Below are positions 1 to 7,907 of a stretch of 64,000 bases of DNA, piece by piece. Both the position numbers and the translations under genes were made by a program. Source of the stretch: CAKZQX01 sp034436755 (GTDB lineage: Bacteria; Chloroflexota; Chloroflexia; Chloroflexales; Chloroflexaceae). The stretch is from NCBI GenBank assembly GCA_034436755.1, contig DAOTVB010000216.1, positions 9,083-73,082 of the forward strand, given 5' to 3'. Under the pieces are notes generated by a model. That model ran no database searches. It was given only the letters and a program-made list of their open reading frames with translations, and was not told the origin of the DNA. Numbering within the stretch: the stretch's first letter is position 1; every line of letters starts with the position of its first letter.

Positions 1-86
1 TCTTCATGACCTGGGTGATTAGCCGCCTGGGACCACACCCCACACCGCAGGCGCAGGCTCTGGTCGATAAACTCCGCCATCCGTAA
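1..86 (+). CDS. Sodium/solute symporter, C-terminal fragment (5' end outside window)
   Basis: Only the last 27 codons are present, reading from base 3 to TAA at 84-86. The tail reads FMTWVISRLGPHPTPQAQAL then VDKLRHP. It aligns well with the C-terminus of the complete symporter at 991-2763 (FLVTFIVSRATAAPPQEIQD then LVESVRVPRG), which shares the hydrophobic run, the SR turn, the PPQ/TPQ proline patch and the LV(D/E) helix. I infer that this is the end of a second SSS-family symporter arranged in tandem with the next one. The identification rests on this short alignment only. Confidence 0.55.
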   Translation, partial: FMTWVISRLGPHPTPQAQALVDKLRHP

Positions 87-147
87 GGGTATCGGAATTA
101 AGCGGTGGGCATGCAAATCAGACATGTACTCCCACAAAAGCCGGATT

Positions 148-230
148 CGCCTGCGGCAGCGTGGGACGTTGTATTCTCTTCCGCCCAGCCGGAGACTGAC
201 ATATCTTCCGGGTCAGTGACCGCGTAACGC
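148..230. repeat. Decayed copy of the variable-core palindromic repeat
   Basis: The left inner arm (CGCCTGCGGCAGCGTGGGA, 148-166, continuing to 170) and the right arm (TCTTCCGCCCAGCCGGAG, 177-194) are recognisable. Only six bases separate them, so the hairpin core is gone. An outer end ACCGCGTAACGC lies at 219-230. It is a remnant of the element seen intact at 3104, 14115, 27034, 27308 and 31351. Confidence 0.6.
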
Positions 231-403
231 AGTATCGCCGGCTTCGGCCCGGTGCCAGACCCGAACGCCAGTTTCGCCTGCCCCAGGGCGGTACCAGACA
301 CGTACAAGTTATCTGATAAGCCTGTGCCCGGCGCACTCTGTTCTATGTTTCTTTGTTCTCTGTTCTTGATAGTTTCGCAGCAATTTATTTACTTTACTAA
401 AAC

Positions 404-432
404 TTTACACAATTCTTATTGTTCGCTAAAAC
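404..432 (+). promoter_or_regulatory. Candidate promoter for the symporter pair
   Basis: TTTACA (404-409) is followed after 17 bases by TAAAAC (427-432) in the most AT-rich stretch of the 87-674 gap. The -10 match is imperfect. It would give a leader of roughly 235 bases before the gene at 675. I see nothing else coding in this gap. Confidence 0.35.
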
Positions 433-674
433 TTCTTCACTATGATGGGGGTACCGCCCTAACCCTAAAACGCTGACAGTCTGAATGGGCAGGCGAGGCA
501 ACCGCGCTGTATAGGTTGTATGCCACACAGGGAAGCTGCGTGCTGCGCAGTACCTGTAATGACGCGTGCTCTGGAGGACAGGCTGTTCGGGCAAAGCGGC
601 CAGCCCGGGAGGTGCAGGGCGGGTGTGGGAGCTATTCCATCGGGTGATCGCAAGAGTCAAAGGAGGAATGGATT

Positions 675-962
675 ATGGCAACGGCGGATCGGAAAATCGC
701 AAAGGTGGACAGTGAGGAGAAAGCGCAGGCCTACTGGAAGACCAACATCCGGTTGATTCTGGGCTTGCTGGCGGTGTGGGCGCTGGTGTCGTATGTGGCG
801 GCGATCGGACTGGCGCTGCCGCTGGCTGATGTTCGGATCGGTAACGTGCCCTTTAGCTTCTGGATGGCGCATCAGGGCGCGATTGTCATCTTTGTGATCC
901 TCATCTTCACCTATGCCAAGATCATGGATCGGGTTGACAACAAGTTCGATGTACACGAGTAG
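675..962 (+). CDS. DUF4212 small subunit of a sodium/solute symporter
   Basis: This 95-aa protein has two predicted membrane helices, about residues 25-50 and 62-86, a charged N-terminus and a short hydrophilic end (KIMDRVDNKFDVHE). The pattern KAQAYWKTNIRLILGLLAVW followed by a second helix is characteristic of the DUF4212 family (putative solute:sodium symporter small subunit). That family is always found just upstream of a VC_2705-type symporter, as here (28-base gap). A strong Shine-Dalgarno, AAAGGAGG, lies upstream of the ATG at 675. It probably assembles with or stabilises the large subunit in the cytoplasmic membrane; the transported substrate cannot be read from sequence. Confidence 0.9.
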   Translation: MATADRKIAKVDSEEKAQAYWKTNIRLILGLLAVWALVSYVAAIGLALPLADVRIGNVPFSFWMAHQGAIVIFVILIFTYAKIMDRVDNKFDVHE

Positions 963-990
963 TAGCGGAGTGAACTAAGGGAGGTGCAGC

Positions 991-2763
991 ATGAGTGCGG
1001 TAGAACTCTGGACATTTATTCTGGTTATTCTCACGTTTGGCGTCTATATCTACATCGGGTACATGAGCCGTGTGCGTGATACCAAAGGCTTCTACGTGGC
1101 CGGTCAGGGTGTTCCGGCCGTCGCCAACGGTGCGGCAACGGCGGCGGACTGGATGTCGGCAGCCTCGTTTATCTCAATGGCCGGGCTGATCTCCTTTATG
1201 GGTTTTGACGGCGCGATCTATCTGCTGGGCTGGACGGGTGGGTACGTCCTGCTGGCGCTGCTGCTGGCCCCTTACCTGCGTAAGTTCGGCAAGTACACCG
1301 TGCCGGACTTTGTGGGCGACCGCTATTACTCAAAGACGGCCCGTGGCGTAGCGGCAATTGCGGCGGTCTTTGTCTCGCTGACCTATGTGGCCGGGCAGAT
1401 GCGCGGTGTTGGCGTCGTGTTCGGGCGCTTCCTGGGGCTGGATGTTACCTGGGGTGTGGTCATCGGTATGGTGATTGTAGCCTTCTTCGCTGTATTGGGC
1501 GGTATGAAAGGCATCACCTGGACCCAGGTGGCCCAGTATTTTGTGTTAATTCTGGCCTTTATCATTCCGGCGGTGGCTATCTCGGCGCAACTGACCGACA
1601 ACCCGATCCCGCAGTTAGGACTGGCGTTTAGTAATATTACAGCCGATCTTGATGGACTCCAGCGCGAACTGGGCTTCCAGGAGTATACGCAACCATTTAC
1701 CAATCTCGATCAACTCAATGTGTTTGCTATCACCATTGCACTGATGATCGGGACGGCCGGGCTGCCGCATGTGATTGTGCGTTTCTACACGGTGCCGAAT
1801 GTGCGCGCGGCACGCTACTCCGCCGGCTGGGCGCTGCTCTTTATTGCGCTGCTCTACACCACTGCCCCGGCGCTGGCCGTGTTTGCCCGCTATAACCTGA
1901 TCGAGAGCTTGAACGGCGCGCAGGTCACGAATGTTGCCGGAACCGATGAGGAACCAATTTATAATCTGACCTATCCGGAGGGACACAAGAGTGCCGGTGA
2001 GGATATCGGATGGGCGACTTCCTGGCAAGAAGCCGGTCTGCTCTCCTTTACCCCCGATGCTACGGGTGATGAGTTAACGATTAGCATGGCGAGTGCGGCG
2101 GGCGGTTTTGCCGAAGCGACGATTGACCGCGACATTATCGTGCTGGCAACGCCGGAAATTGCGCAGCTCTCACCCTTCGTGATTGCGCTGGTGGCGGCGG
2201 GTGGTCTGGCGGCGGCACTCTCGACGGCATCGGGGTTGCTGCTGGTGATCTCCAGCGCCTTCTCGCACGATATTTACTACCGCCTGATCAACCCGAATGC
2301 GGACGAAGCCCAGCGTCTGCTGGTCGGTCGTATCGTGATCTTCTTTGGTGTGGTGGCTGCCGGTTACTTTGGGATTAACCCACCAGGCTTTGTGGCTGAG
2401 GTGGTGGCCTTTGCCTTTGGTCTGGCGGCAGCGAGCTTCTTCCCCATCATCCTGCTGGGCATCTTCGACAAGCGAGCCAACAACTATGGCGCTATCGCCG
2501 GTATGCTGACGGGCCTGATCTTTACGATGGTGATGATCCTGATGATGCGCTCGGTGCAACTGTTTGGCACAGAAGCACCGATTATCGAGAGTTTCCTCGG
2601 TATCACGGCCCAGGGTATCGGCACAGTCGGCGCGATCCTGAACTTCCTGGTTACGTTCATTGTTTCGCGGGCGACCGCAGCACCACCGCAGGAGATCCAG
2701 GATCTGGTCGAGTCGGTACGTGTTCCGCGTGGCGTGGGTGCGGCTCCGGCCCACGGCGACTGA
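991..2763 (+). CDS. Sodium/solute symporter, VC_2705-like large subunit
   Basis: A 590-aa polytopic membrane protein of the SSS (SLC5-like) family, related to acetate permease ActP. The N-terminus begins with a hydrophobic helix followed by YMSRVRDTKGFYVAGQGV. The conserved GAATAADWMSAASFISMAGL segment (about residues 45-65) is typical of SSS transporters that bind Na+ in the first core helix. About 13 membrane helices are visible. A hydrophilic insertion at about residues 320-385 lies outside the helices, as in other VC_2705-type proteins, which often transport short-chain carboxylates such as acetate. Shine-Dalgarno GGGAGGTG precedes the ATG. It forms a two-gene operon with the DUF4212 subunit and ends at a hairpin terminator at about 2801. 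Substrate assignment is inference. Confidence 0.88.
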   Translation: MSAVELWTFILVILTFGVYIYIGYMSRVRDTKGFYVAGQGVPAVANGAATAADWMSAASFISMAGLISFMGFDGAIYLLGWTGGYVLLALLLAPYLRKFGKYTVPDFVGDRYYSKTARGVAAIAAVFVSLTYVAGQMRGVGVVFGRFLGLDVTWGVVIGMVIVAFFAVLGGMKGITWTQVAQYFVLILAFIIPAVAISAQLTDNPIPQLGLAFSNITADLDGLQRELGFQEYTQPFTNLDQLNVFAITIALMIGTAGLPHVIVRFYTVPNVRAARYSAGWALLFIALLYTTAPALAVFARYNLIESLNGAQVTNVAGTDEEPIYNLTYPEGHKSAGEDIGWATSWQEAGLLSFTPDATGDELTISMASAAGGFAEATIDRDIIVLATPEIAQLSPFVIALVAAGGLAAALSTASGLLLVISSAFSHDIYYRLINPNADEAQRLLVGRIVIFFGVVAAGYFGINPPGFVAEVVAFAFGLAAASFFPIILLGIFDKRANNYGAIAGMLTGLIFTMVMILMMRSVQLFGTEAPIIESFLGITAQGIGTVGAILNFLVTFIVSRATAAPPQEIQDLVESVRVPRGVGAAPAHGD

Positions 2764-2800
2764 TAGCTATCGTTTAACGACAAGTCGAGACAACACAACA

Positions 2801-2843
2801 GAGCGGCGGGGGCAATCTGCTCCCCGCCGCTTGTGTTTGTCAG
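2801..2843 (+). terminator. Intrinsic terminator after the symporter operon
   Basis: A GC-rich inverted repeat GCGGCGGGG / CCCCGCCGC with a 10-base loop is followed by TTGTGTTTGT. It lies 40 bases after the stop codon at 2763. Confidence 0.75.
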
Positions 2844-2907
2844 GCATCGGTTCACATTGGGTATAGTCCAGGTATGGAGTGCGGCAGAAGAATTGCATCC
2901 GAACGGA

Positions 2908-2940
2908 GTGCGGATGCGCAGAAGCGCGTCCCTACGGGCA
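2908..2940. repeat. Dispersed short hairpin, GCGCAGAAGCGCGTCC family
   Basis: The motif GGATGCGCAGAAGCGCGTCC followed by CTAC forms a small hairpin. Related copies are at 31789-31812, where the hairpin is perfect (GGGGACGCG / CGCGTCCCC), and at 51311-51336. Confidence 0.6.
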
Positions 2941-3012
2941 CATGTTCCCTGTAAGTGACGGTAGCCAACTGGCTGATGAAGTTTGAGATTTTAATCCTGA
3001 CATCACCGATCA

Positions 3013-3097
3013 GGAGTCCCGGCTTCAGCCGGATCGGGCTTTCGTGAGAGTATGCGGCTGCCTCGGCAGGCATTCAACCGGCTAAAGCCGCGACTCC
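3013..3097. repeat. Inverted repeat GGAGTCCCGGCTTCAGCCGG
   Basis: A 20-base arm at 3013-3032 is matched in inverted orientation, with two mismatches, at 3078-3097. The same arm occurs as a perfect inverted pair inside the MITE at 31425-31477, so this is a dispersed repeat family in the genome. Confidence 0.7.
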
Positions 3098-3103
3098 AGT
3101 GCG

Positions 3104-3300
3104 TTACACGAGTTACGCAGTCCCTGACCCGGAAGGACATATGTCGCCTCCGGCAGGGCGGAAGAAACCTGATCTTGTCCACCCAAAAATGTACATTGTG
3201 AATTTTTGTGTGGACAAGAATAAAACGTACCATGCTGCCGCAGGCGAAGCTGACGTCTGGGTCGATCACCAGACCGAATGAAGCTGCACCGCGTACGTTG
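3104..3300. repeat. Variable-core palindromic repeat, copy A
   Basis: Outer end TTACACGAGTTACGCAGT at 3104-3121 is paired with a degenerate ACCGCGTACGTT at 3289-3300. The inner left arm CGCCTCCGGCAGGGCGG starts at 3145 and the inner right arm CCATGCTGCCGCAGGCG ends at 3247. The core (3174-3218) is a long hairpin with CTTGTCCAC at its base, one mismatch in the first 18 pairs and a loop around ATT. It sits between convergent transporter genes. Confidence 0.8.
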
Positions 3301-3323
3301 AAGCCGGTACGACGAACAACCCA

Positions 3324-3368
3324 ACCCATAACCGTTAACCCATAACCGTTAACCCGTAACCGTTAACC
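3324..3368. repeat. 14-bp tandem repeat
   Basis: Three copies of CCCATAACCGTTAA (the third has G for A) plus a partial fourth, immediately before the stop codon of the sulP gene. Confidence 0.8.
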
Positions 3369-3372
3369 CCTA

Positions 3373-5085
3373 CTACTGACTAACTTCCGGCTTGCCGGTC
3401 AGGGCGATTGGTATCTGGACATCTGGGGCTGTCGGTTCCTCACTCTCAATCAGGGTGACGGCGCGCTGCAAAGCTGCAGTGCGGTCGGTCATCAGGTGAT
3501 CACGGGGGAGCAGTTGGAAGGTGCCCAACCGCTCCAGTTGCCCATGCATGGCCGGGTCGGGACTGACAACAAAGACGTGGCATCTGGCTTCGATAGCATC
3601 CTCAATCGCATTCTCAATTGCCAGCGAAACCGTCACATCGAGCATCGGCACATCGCTCAGGTCGATGACCGCAGCCGCATAATTGCCGATAGCTGCATGC
3701 TGGCGGGCAATCGCCTTGGAGACGCCAAAGATCATCGGGCCACTCAGATAGAAGAGCAGCACCTGTCCATTGGCGCGGTCCAGCAGTTTGCGTTCCTGAT
3801 CGTTTAACTGGATGGCATCGTCTGCGTCGCTAATGGCTTTCACATTCTGCGCCTGCAGCTCGCTGAGCCGATCAATCGTCAGGATGTTAGCGATAAACAC
3901 CCCGACACCAACGGCGACAATCAGATCGACAAACACCGTTAACAGCAGAACGCCATACATAATCAGTGTGGTTTGTCGTGAAACCTTGTGTGCGCGCTTG
4001 AGGAAACTCCAGTCCAGGATGTTAATCCCAACCATCAGCGCAATCCCGGCCAGCACCGCCAGCGGAATGCCCTCGATCAGCCGGGCCGCCCCCAGCACGA
4101 CCAGCAGCAGCAGCAGCGCACGCGTCAGACCGGAGAGCGCCGTGCGTGCGCCGGTCTGGATATTCAACACGGTGCCCATCGTGGCCCCGGCCCCCGGTAG
4201 ACCCCCAAACAGGCCGGACATGATATTGCCGACGCCCTGGCCGATCAACTCTTTGTTAGATTTATGCTCGGTGCGCGTCAGGCTGTCGGAGATCACCGCC
4301 GTCAGCAGGGTATCAATGCAACCCAGCATACCCAGCACCATCCCATCCACCACCATTCCGGTAATTTGCGCCGCCGTAAAAGTGGGCAGGTAGAGTTCCG
4401 GCAGGCCCACGGGGATCTCACCAATCCGGCGAATGTCGGCATTGGCAAAGAAAAAAACCGAGATAAGCGTGACGAGAACCAGCGCCACCAGGGGTGGGGG
4501 TGCATAGCGCTTCAACCCTTTGGGCATCAGGAAGAGAATAGCTATCGTTATAACCGCGAGTGTTGTTTCTGTCGCGTCAATATTGCGCAGCAGTTCCGGC
4601 AGATTCTGGAGCGTGCCCATCACCCCACCAGGCGGGTTCGGCTGGCCGAGGAAGGGCGCAATCTGCAAAATAATCAGGATCACCCCAATGCCCGACATAA
4701 AGCCCGAAATGACGCTGTAGGGCATCAGCGTGACATACTTGCCCAGCCGAAGCACTCCCAGAATGATTTGAAACAGACCCGCAATCATCACGACCGTAAA
4801 GGCCATCGCCAGGCCGTTTTCCGGATTATTGGCAACCATCCCGGTAATCACTGCCGTCATAATCACGGTCATCGGGCCGGTCGGCTCGGATATCAGCGTG
4901 GGCGTACCGCCGAACAGGGCGGCAAACAGGCCAACCAACACCGCGCCGTAGAGCCCGGCGGTGGGCCCGGCCCCCGAAGCCACCCCGAATGCCAGTGCCA
5001 GGGGCAGTGAAACAATCGCTGCCGTGATACCGCCAAACAGATCGCCACGCAGGTTAGTAAAGCGAATGTCATTTATGAGTTGCAT
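3373..5085 (-). CDS. SulP-family anion transporter with STAS domain
   Basis: A 570-aa SulP/SLC26 protein. The N-terminal membrane domain (about residues 15-400) carries the family signature GDLFGGITAAIVSLPLALAF and a typical ASGAGPTAGLYGAVL segment. The C-terminal cytoplasmic STAS domain (about 430-540) contains AAVIDLSDVPMLDVTVSLAI, close to the anti-sigma-antagonist nucleotide-binding loop. Family members move sulfate, bicarbonate or other anions, usually with Na+ or H+; the substrate here is unknown. I place the start at the ATG at 5083-5085, which has GGGAGA seven bases upstream, rather than a TTG 12 bases earlier that overlaps this site. The gene faces the sodium symporter operon. Confidence 0.9.
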   Translation of the reverse strand: MQLINDIRFTNLRGDLFGGITAAIVSLPLALAFGVASGAGPTAGLYGAVLVGLFAALFGGTPTLISEPTGPMTVIMTAVITGMVANNPENGLAMAFTVVMIAGLFQIILGVLRLGKYVTLMPYSVISGFMSGIGVILIILQIAPFLGQPNPPGGVMGTLQNLPELLRNIDATETTLAVITIAILFLMPKGLKRYAPPPLVALVLVTLISVFFFANADIRRIGEIPVGLPELYLPTFTAAQITGMVVDGMVLGMLGCIDTLLTAVISDSLTRTEHKSNKELIGQGVGNIMSGLFGGLPGAGATMGTVLNIQTGARTALSGLTRALLLLLVVLGAARLIEGIPLAVLAGIALMVGINILDWSFLKRAHKVSRQTTLIMYGVLLLTVFVDLIVAVGVGVFIANILTIDRLSELQAQNVKAISDADDAIQLNDQERKLLDRANGQVLLFYLSGPMIFGVSKAIARQHAAIGNYAAAVIDLSDVPMLDVTVSLAIENAIEDAIEARCHVFVVSPDPAMHGQLERLGTFQLLPRDHLMTDRTAALQRAVTLIESEEPTAPDVQIPIALTGKPEVSQ

Positions 5086-5558
5086 ACTTTCTCCCAAGCT
5101 ACTTTTAAGATTTCAGCGTACTCTGACACAATGGACGGGTTGGGGTGTGGATACCGCGAATCGAACCAACCGCTGGGAGCGATGGCTCGGTCGTTGACGC
5201 GCGCAGAGCATTCCGGGGGGCGGATATGCCCGACCCCTGTGCTCGTAGGAAGCGCAGGCAGCGCGCGTTTGCTCCATATCGGTATGGATGACGGAAGTTT
5301 GGATAGCGCATATCCTACCATGATCTTTACCGATTTTCAACATGCTATGCATGGGCCAGGACAGGCTTCCGACTCGCGGCGTCTTAGCGGTCTTTGTGCT
5401 GCGCAATACCTGCATCTGCGCTCAAGCATTTGGCATAGGGATTGCCGGTATGCGCTGGAAGCCAGGAATGAATTGCTTTAACCTGATTCTTTTGAAGGTT
5501 CAAGCATAGTTCCAGGAGGGTCTTTTATGTCAAGAGGACAAAAAAGGACTGATTCCGG
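5086..5558. other. Long intergenic region
   Basis: The gap separates the divergent sulP and infC genes. I see no conserved gene. A possible 11-codon ORF (5527-5562) with a strong CCAGGAGGG site ends on the -35 box of the infC promoter. It is probably fortuitous, because it would lie upstream of the transcription start. The sulP promoter must lie in this stretch but no clear box stands out. Confidence 0.5.
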
Positions 5559-5587
5559 TTGACGAATGCCCGGCACGATGTTATACT
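5559..5587 (+). promoter_or_regulatory. Sigma70-type promoter of the infC operon
   Basis: TTGACG (5559-5564), a 17-base spacer and TATACT (5582-5587) match the housekeeping consensus closely. Predicted transcription start is near 5594, leaving about 170 bases of leader ahead of infC. That is enough for the autoregulatory leader usual in this operon, but I recognise no defined L20 leader. Confidence 0.8.
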
Positions 5588-5762
5588 CCAAAGTCAATGT
5601 TATCTCTTTCATAAGAGGTTGGAACGCTGCGGTCTAACGAGGAAAACGTAGCTCCCCAGGTTGTAGATTAATCCCGGTGTGCGTATAACCAGTGAGGACA
5701 GCGTCGTCTTTTTCTCGTTCGCAGCGGACACGGGTATTTATTACGACAAAAGGAGTGTTCCA

Positions 5763-6431
5763 ATTAAAGACCGATTACGTGTCAACAACCGCATCCGTGC
5801 GCGCGAAGTGCGGCTGATTGATGAGGAGGGCACGCAGGTCGGGATTATCCCGACTCGTGAGGCGCTGCAAACGGCGGAGGAACGAGGCCTGGATCTGGTA
5901 GAGGTTGCGCCCAATGCCAATCCGCCGGTCTGTCGTGTGATGGACTATGGCAAGTATCGCTATGAGCAGAGCAAGAAAGAGCGTGAGGCGCGCAAGAATC
6001 AACGGCAGAGTGAGATGAAAGAGGTGCGTCTGCGCCCCAAGACGGATGACCATGATCTGTCAGTAAAATCAAAGCAGGCGCGGCGATTTCTGCAGAGCGG
6101 TGATAAGGTAAAGTTCACGGTACGTTTCCGGGGGCGTGAGATGGCGCATCCCGATATTGGTCGTGACATGCTTGACCAGATTGCCGACTCGCTGCGCGAT
6201 ATTGCCGTAATTGAACAGAAGCAGGCAATGGAAGGGCGGGCCGTTTCGCTGGTGCTTGCGCCCAATCCCAAGGCGCTGAAAGCGCTCCAGCAGGCCCAGC
6301 GCAAGCAGGCGCAGGCCGAGCGTGAGGCGCGCAAGCAGACCCAGAACGACAACGCTGCGGATGCGGGTAATGGTAATGGCACGGATGTAGAAGCAGACGA
6401 AGATCTGGATGAAGATGAAGACGAAGAATAG
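5763..6431 (+). CDS. infC: Translation initiation factor IF-3 with AUU start
   Basis: IF-3 binds the 30S subunit and controls start-codon and initiator-tRNA fidelity. The protein begins IKDRLRVNNRIRAREVRLID, the family N-terminus, followed by the linker helix and the C-domain (about residues 85-170). The best start is ATT at 5763: AAAAGGAG lies seven bases upstream, and the conserved family sequence begins there. IF-3 genes commonly use AUU so that IF-3 represses itself. An in-frame GTG at 5679 would add 28 poorly conserved residues. The 222-aa protein is longer than the usual ~180 aa because of an acidic tail (about 195-222, ending in DEDLDEDEDEE). The gene is first in the infC-rpmI-rplT cluster. 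Confidence 0.93.
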   Translation: MKDRLRVNNRIRAREVRLIDEEGTQVGIIPTREALQTAEERGLDLVEVAPNANPPVCRVMDYGKYRYEQSKKEREARKNQRQSEMKEVRLRPKTDDHDLSVKSKQARRFLQSGDKVKFTVRFRGREMAHPDIGRDMLDQIADSLRDIAVIEQKQAMEGRAVSLVLAPNPKALKALQQAQRKQAQAEREARKQTQNDNAADAGNGNGTDVEADEDLDEDEDEE

Positions 6432-6442
6432 GATGTTATCCA

Positions 6443-6643
6443 ATGCCTAAAATGAAAACCCACAAAGGAGCAGCGCGTCGGTTTAAAATTACCGGCAGGG
6501 GCAAGTATATGCAGGCCAAGGGTGGTCGTGGTCTCAAGCGCAACCGTGCCAAGCGTGTACGCCGCCTCTACGGTAAAATGCTGCCAACGTCCGAGGCCAA
6601 TAAGAGCCATCTGGAAGTAGCGCTGCCATACGGAGTGAAGTAA
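6443..6643 (+). CDS. rpmI: 50S ribosomal protein L35
   Basis: A 66-aa basic protein with the L35 signature MPKMKTHKGAARRFKITGRG at the N-terminus and KSHLEVALPYG at the C-terminus. Length and position between infC and rplT are as in most bacteria. It sits on the large ribosomal subunit. It starts 11 bases after the infC stop with a weak ribosome binding site (GGATG), so it is probably coupled to infC translation. Confidence 0.96.
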   Translation: MPKMKTHKGAARRFKITGRGKYMQAKGGRGLKRNRAKRVRRLYGKMLPTSEANKSHLEVALPYGVK

Positions 6644-6730
6644 CTGGCGGGAGTTAGTCGGTCGTCCGGGGTTTCCCTGGAGCGTACCTGCTGCTGCTGC
6701 TGTCTGAATATCTGCTAAACGGAGGAATCA

Positions 6731-7084
6731 ATGGCCCGTGTAAAACGTGGCGTTATGGCCCGTAAAAGCCATAAAAAGGTGATGAAGCAGGCCAAGGGCT
6801 ACTGGGGTAGTCGGAGTCGCCACTTCCGCCCGGCAAATGAGACGGTGATGCATGCGCTGGCGTATGCCTACCGTGACCGCCGCAACCGCAAGCGTGATTT
6901 CCGCGGGCTCTGGATCCAGCGGATCAATGCCGCCGCGCGCTTGAATGGCACCACCTACAGCCGTCTGATGAAGGGTTTGAAGGACGCCGGGATCGACCTG
7001 GATCGCAAGATGCTGGCCGATCTGGCGGTACGTGATCCGGCGGCCTTTAGTTCGATTGTCGCCGAGGTTCAGTCAGCGTCGTAG
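6731..7084 (+). CDS. rplT: 50S ribosomal protein L20
   Basis: A 117-aa L20, the early assembly protein that binds 23S rRNA and often represses its own operon. The start MARVKRGVMARKSHKKVMKQ and the internal RDRRNRKRDFRGLWIQRINA are diagnostic, and length is standard. Shine-Dalgarno ACGGAGGAA precedes the ATG at 6731. The 87-base gap after rpmI contains a CTG-rich run (CTGCTGCTGCTGTCTG) and no gene. Confidence 0.97.
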   Translation: MARVKRGVMARKSHKKVMKQAKGYWGSRSRHFRPANETVMHALAYAYRDRRNRKRDFRGLWIQRINAAARLNGTTYSRLMKGLKDAGIDLDRKMLADLAVRDPAAFSSIVAEVQSAS

Positions 7085-7088
7085 GCCG

Positions 7089-7907
7089 GTGATCACCAGT
7101 ACCGCGAATTCGCACGTCAAGTACATCCGCTCGCTAAGCGCTGACCGTCGAGAGCGCCACCGCGAGCGGTGTTTTGTGCTTGAAGGAGTTCGTCTGGTGC
7201 AGGAGGCACTGTACACGGGAGTTCCGCTGCAACTGGGGCTCTATGCGCCGGAGCAACTGGCGGCAACCGCTGCCGGTCAGCATCTGCTGGAGCAGATTGC
7301 TGACCAGTCCGGTTGGTATGCGGCCACGCCGCGCGTGGTCGCCGCCGCCGCCGATACGGTGACGCCCCAGGGTCTGGTTGCGGTTGCGTCCTGGCCGGAT
7401 TTACCGCCGCGCCCCGGTCTGACGCTGATCCTCGATGCTATTCAAGATCCGGGGAATGTCGGCACGCTGCTGCGCTCGGCGGCGGCGGCCGGTGTTGGGC
7501 AGATCGTCTGTATACGGGGGACGGCTGATGTCTACAGCCCCAAGGTTGTGCGCGCGGCGATGGGGGCGCACTTCTCCCTGCCACTGCAGGTTGACCGACA
7601 GTGGGCCGATCTCGCCGGGATGCCGACGGCCGGGACGGCGGTCTATGCGGCCGTTGCACAGGCTCCGCTGCCCTACTACGCGGTTGACTGGTGCCGGCCG
7701 GCCGCGTTAATTATTGGGAATGAGGCCCAGGGGATCAGTGACGCGGGTCTGGCGCTGGCAACAACGTTGATCACCATCCCGATGGAAGGACTGGTCGAGT
7801 CGCTCAATGCGGCGATAGCCGGAAGCGTGATATTATTTGAGGCATTGCGCCAGCGAACAGAGGATCGACGCCTGAGAAGTGAGCGGGGGGACCATGAGCA
7901 TTACTGA
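7089..7907 (+). CDS. SpoU/TrmH-family RNA 2'-O-methyltransferase
   Basis: A 272-aa SPOUT methyltransferase using S-adenosylmethionine on rRNA or tRNA ribose. The N-terminal substrate-binding domain starts ITSTANSHVKYIRSLSADRR. The catalytic knot shows the three family motifs: LDAIQDPGNVGTLLRSAAAA (motif 1, with N and R), ALIIGNEAQGISD (motif 2, GNE) and ITIPMEGLVESLNAAIAGSV (motif 3). I choose the GTG at 7089, four bases after the rplT stop, because the in-frame ATG at 7032 lies within rplT and would add a basic, non-family N-terminus. The gene overlaps pheS by 14 bases, so the ribosomal operon runs through to pheS. Confidence 0.9.
   Translation: MITSTANSHVKYIRSLSADRRERHRERCFVLEGVRLVQEALYTGVPLQLGLYAPEQLAATAAGQHLLEQIADQSGWYAATPRVVAAAADTVTPQGLVAVASWPDLPPRPGLTLILDAIQDPGNVGTLLRSAAAAGVGQIVCIRGTADVYSPKVVRAAMGAHFSLPLQVDRQWADLAGMPTAGTAVYAAVAQAPLPYYAVDWCRPAALIIGNEAQGISDAGLALATTLITIPMEGLVESLNAAIAGSVILFEALRQRTEDRRLRSERGDHEHY

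Noticed and set aside
4264..5010. 248-codon open frame on the plus strand
   Set aside because: It is antisense to sulP and rich in His/Gln/Arg, typical of a shadow frame.
5145..5180. Possible tRNA T-arm (GGTTCGATTC on the minus strand)
   Set aside because: No acceptor or anticodon stems can be formed around it.
5527..5562. 11-codon ORF with a strong ribosome binding site upstream of infC
   Set aside because: It overlaps the -35 element of the infC promoter, so it lies upstream of the expected transcript and is probably fortuitous.
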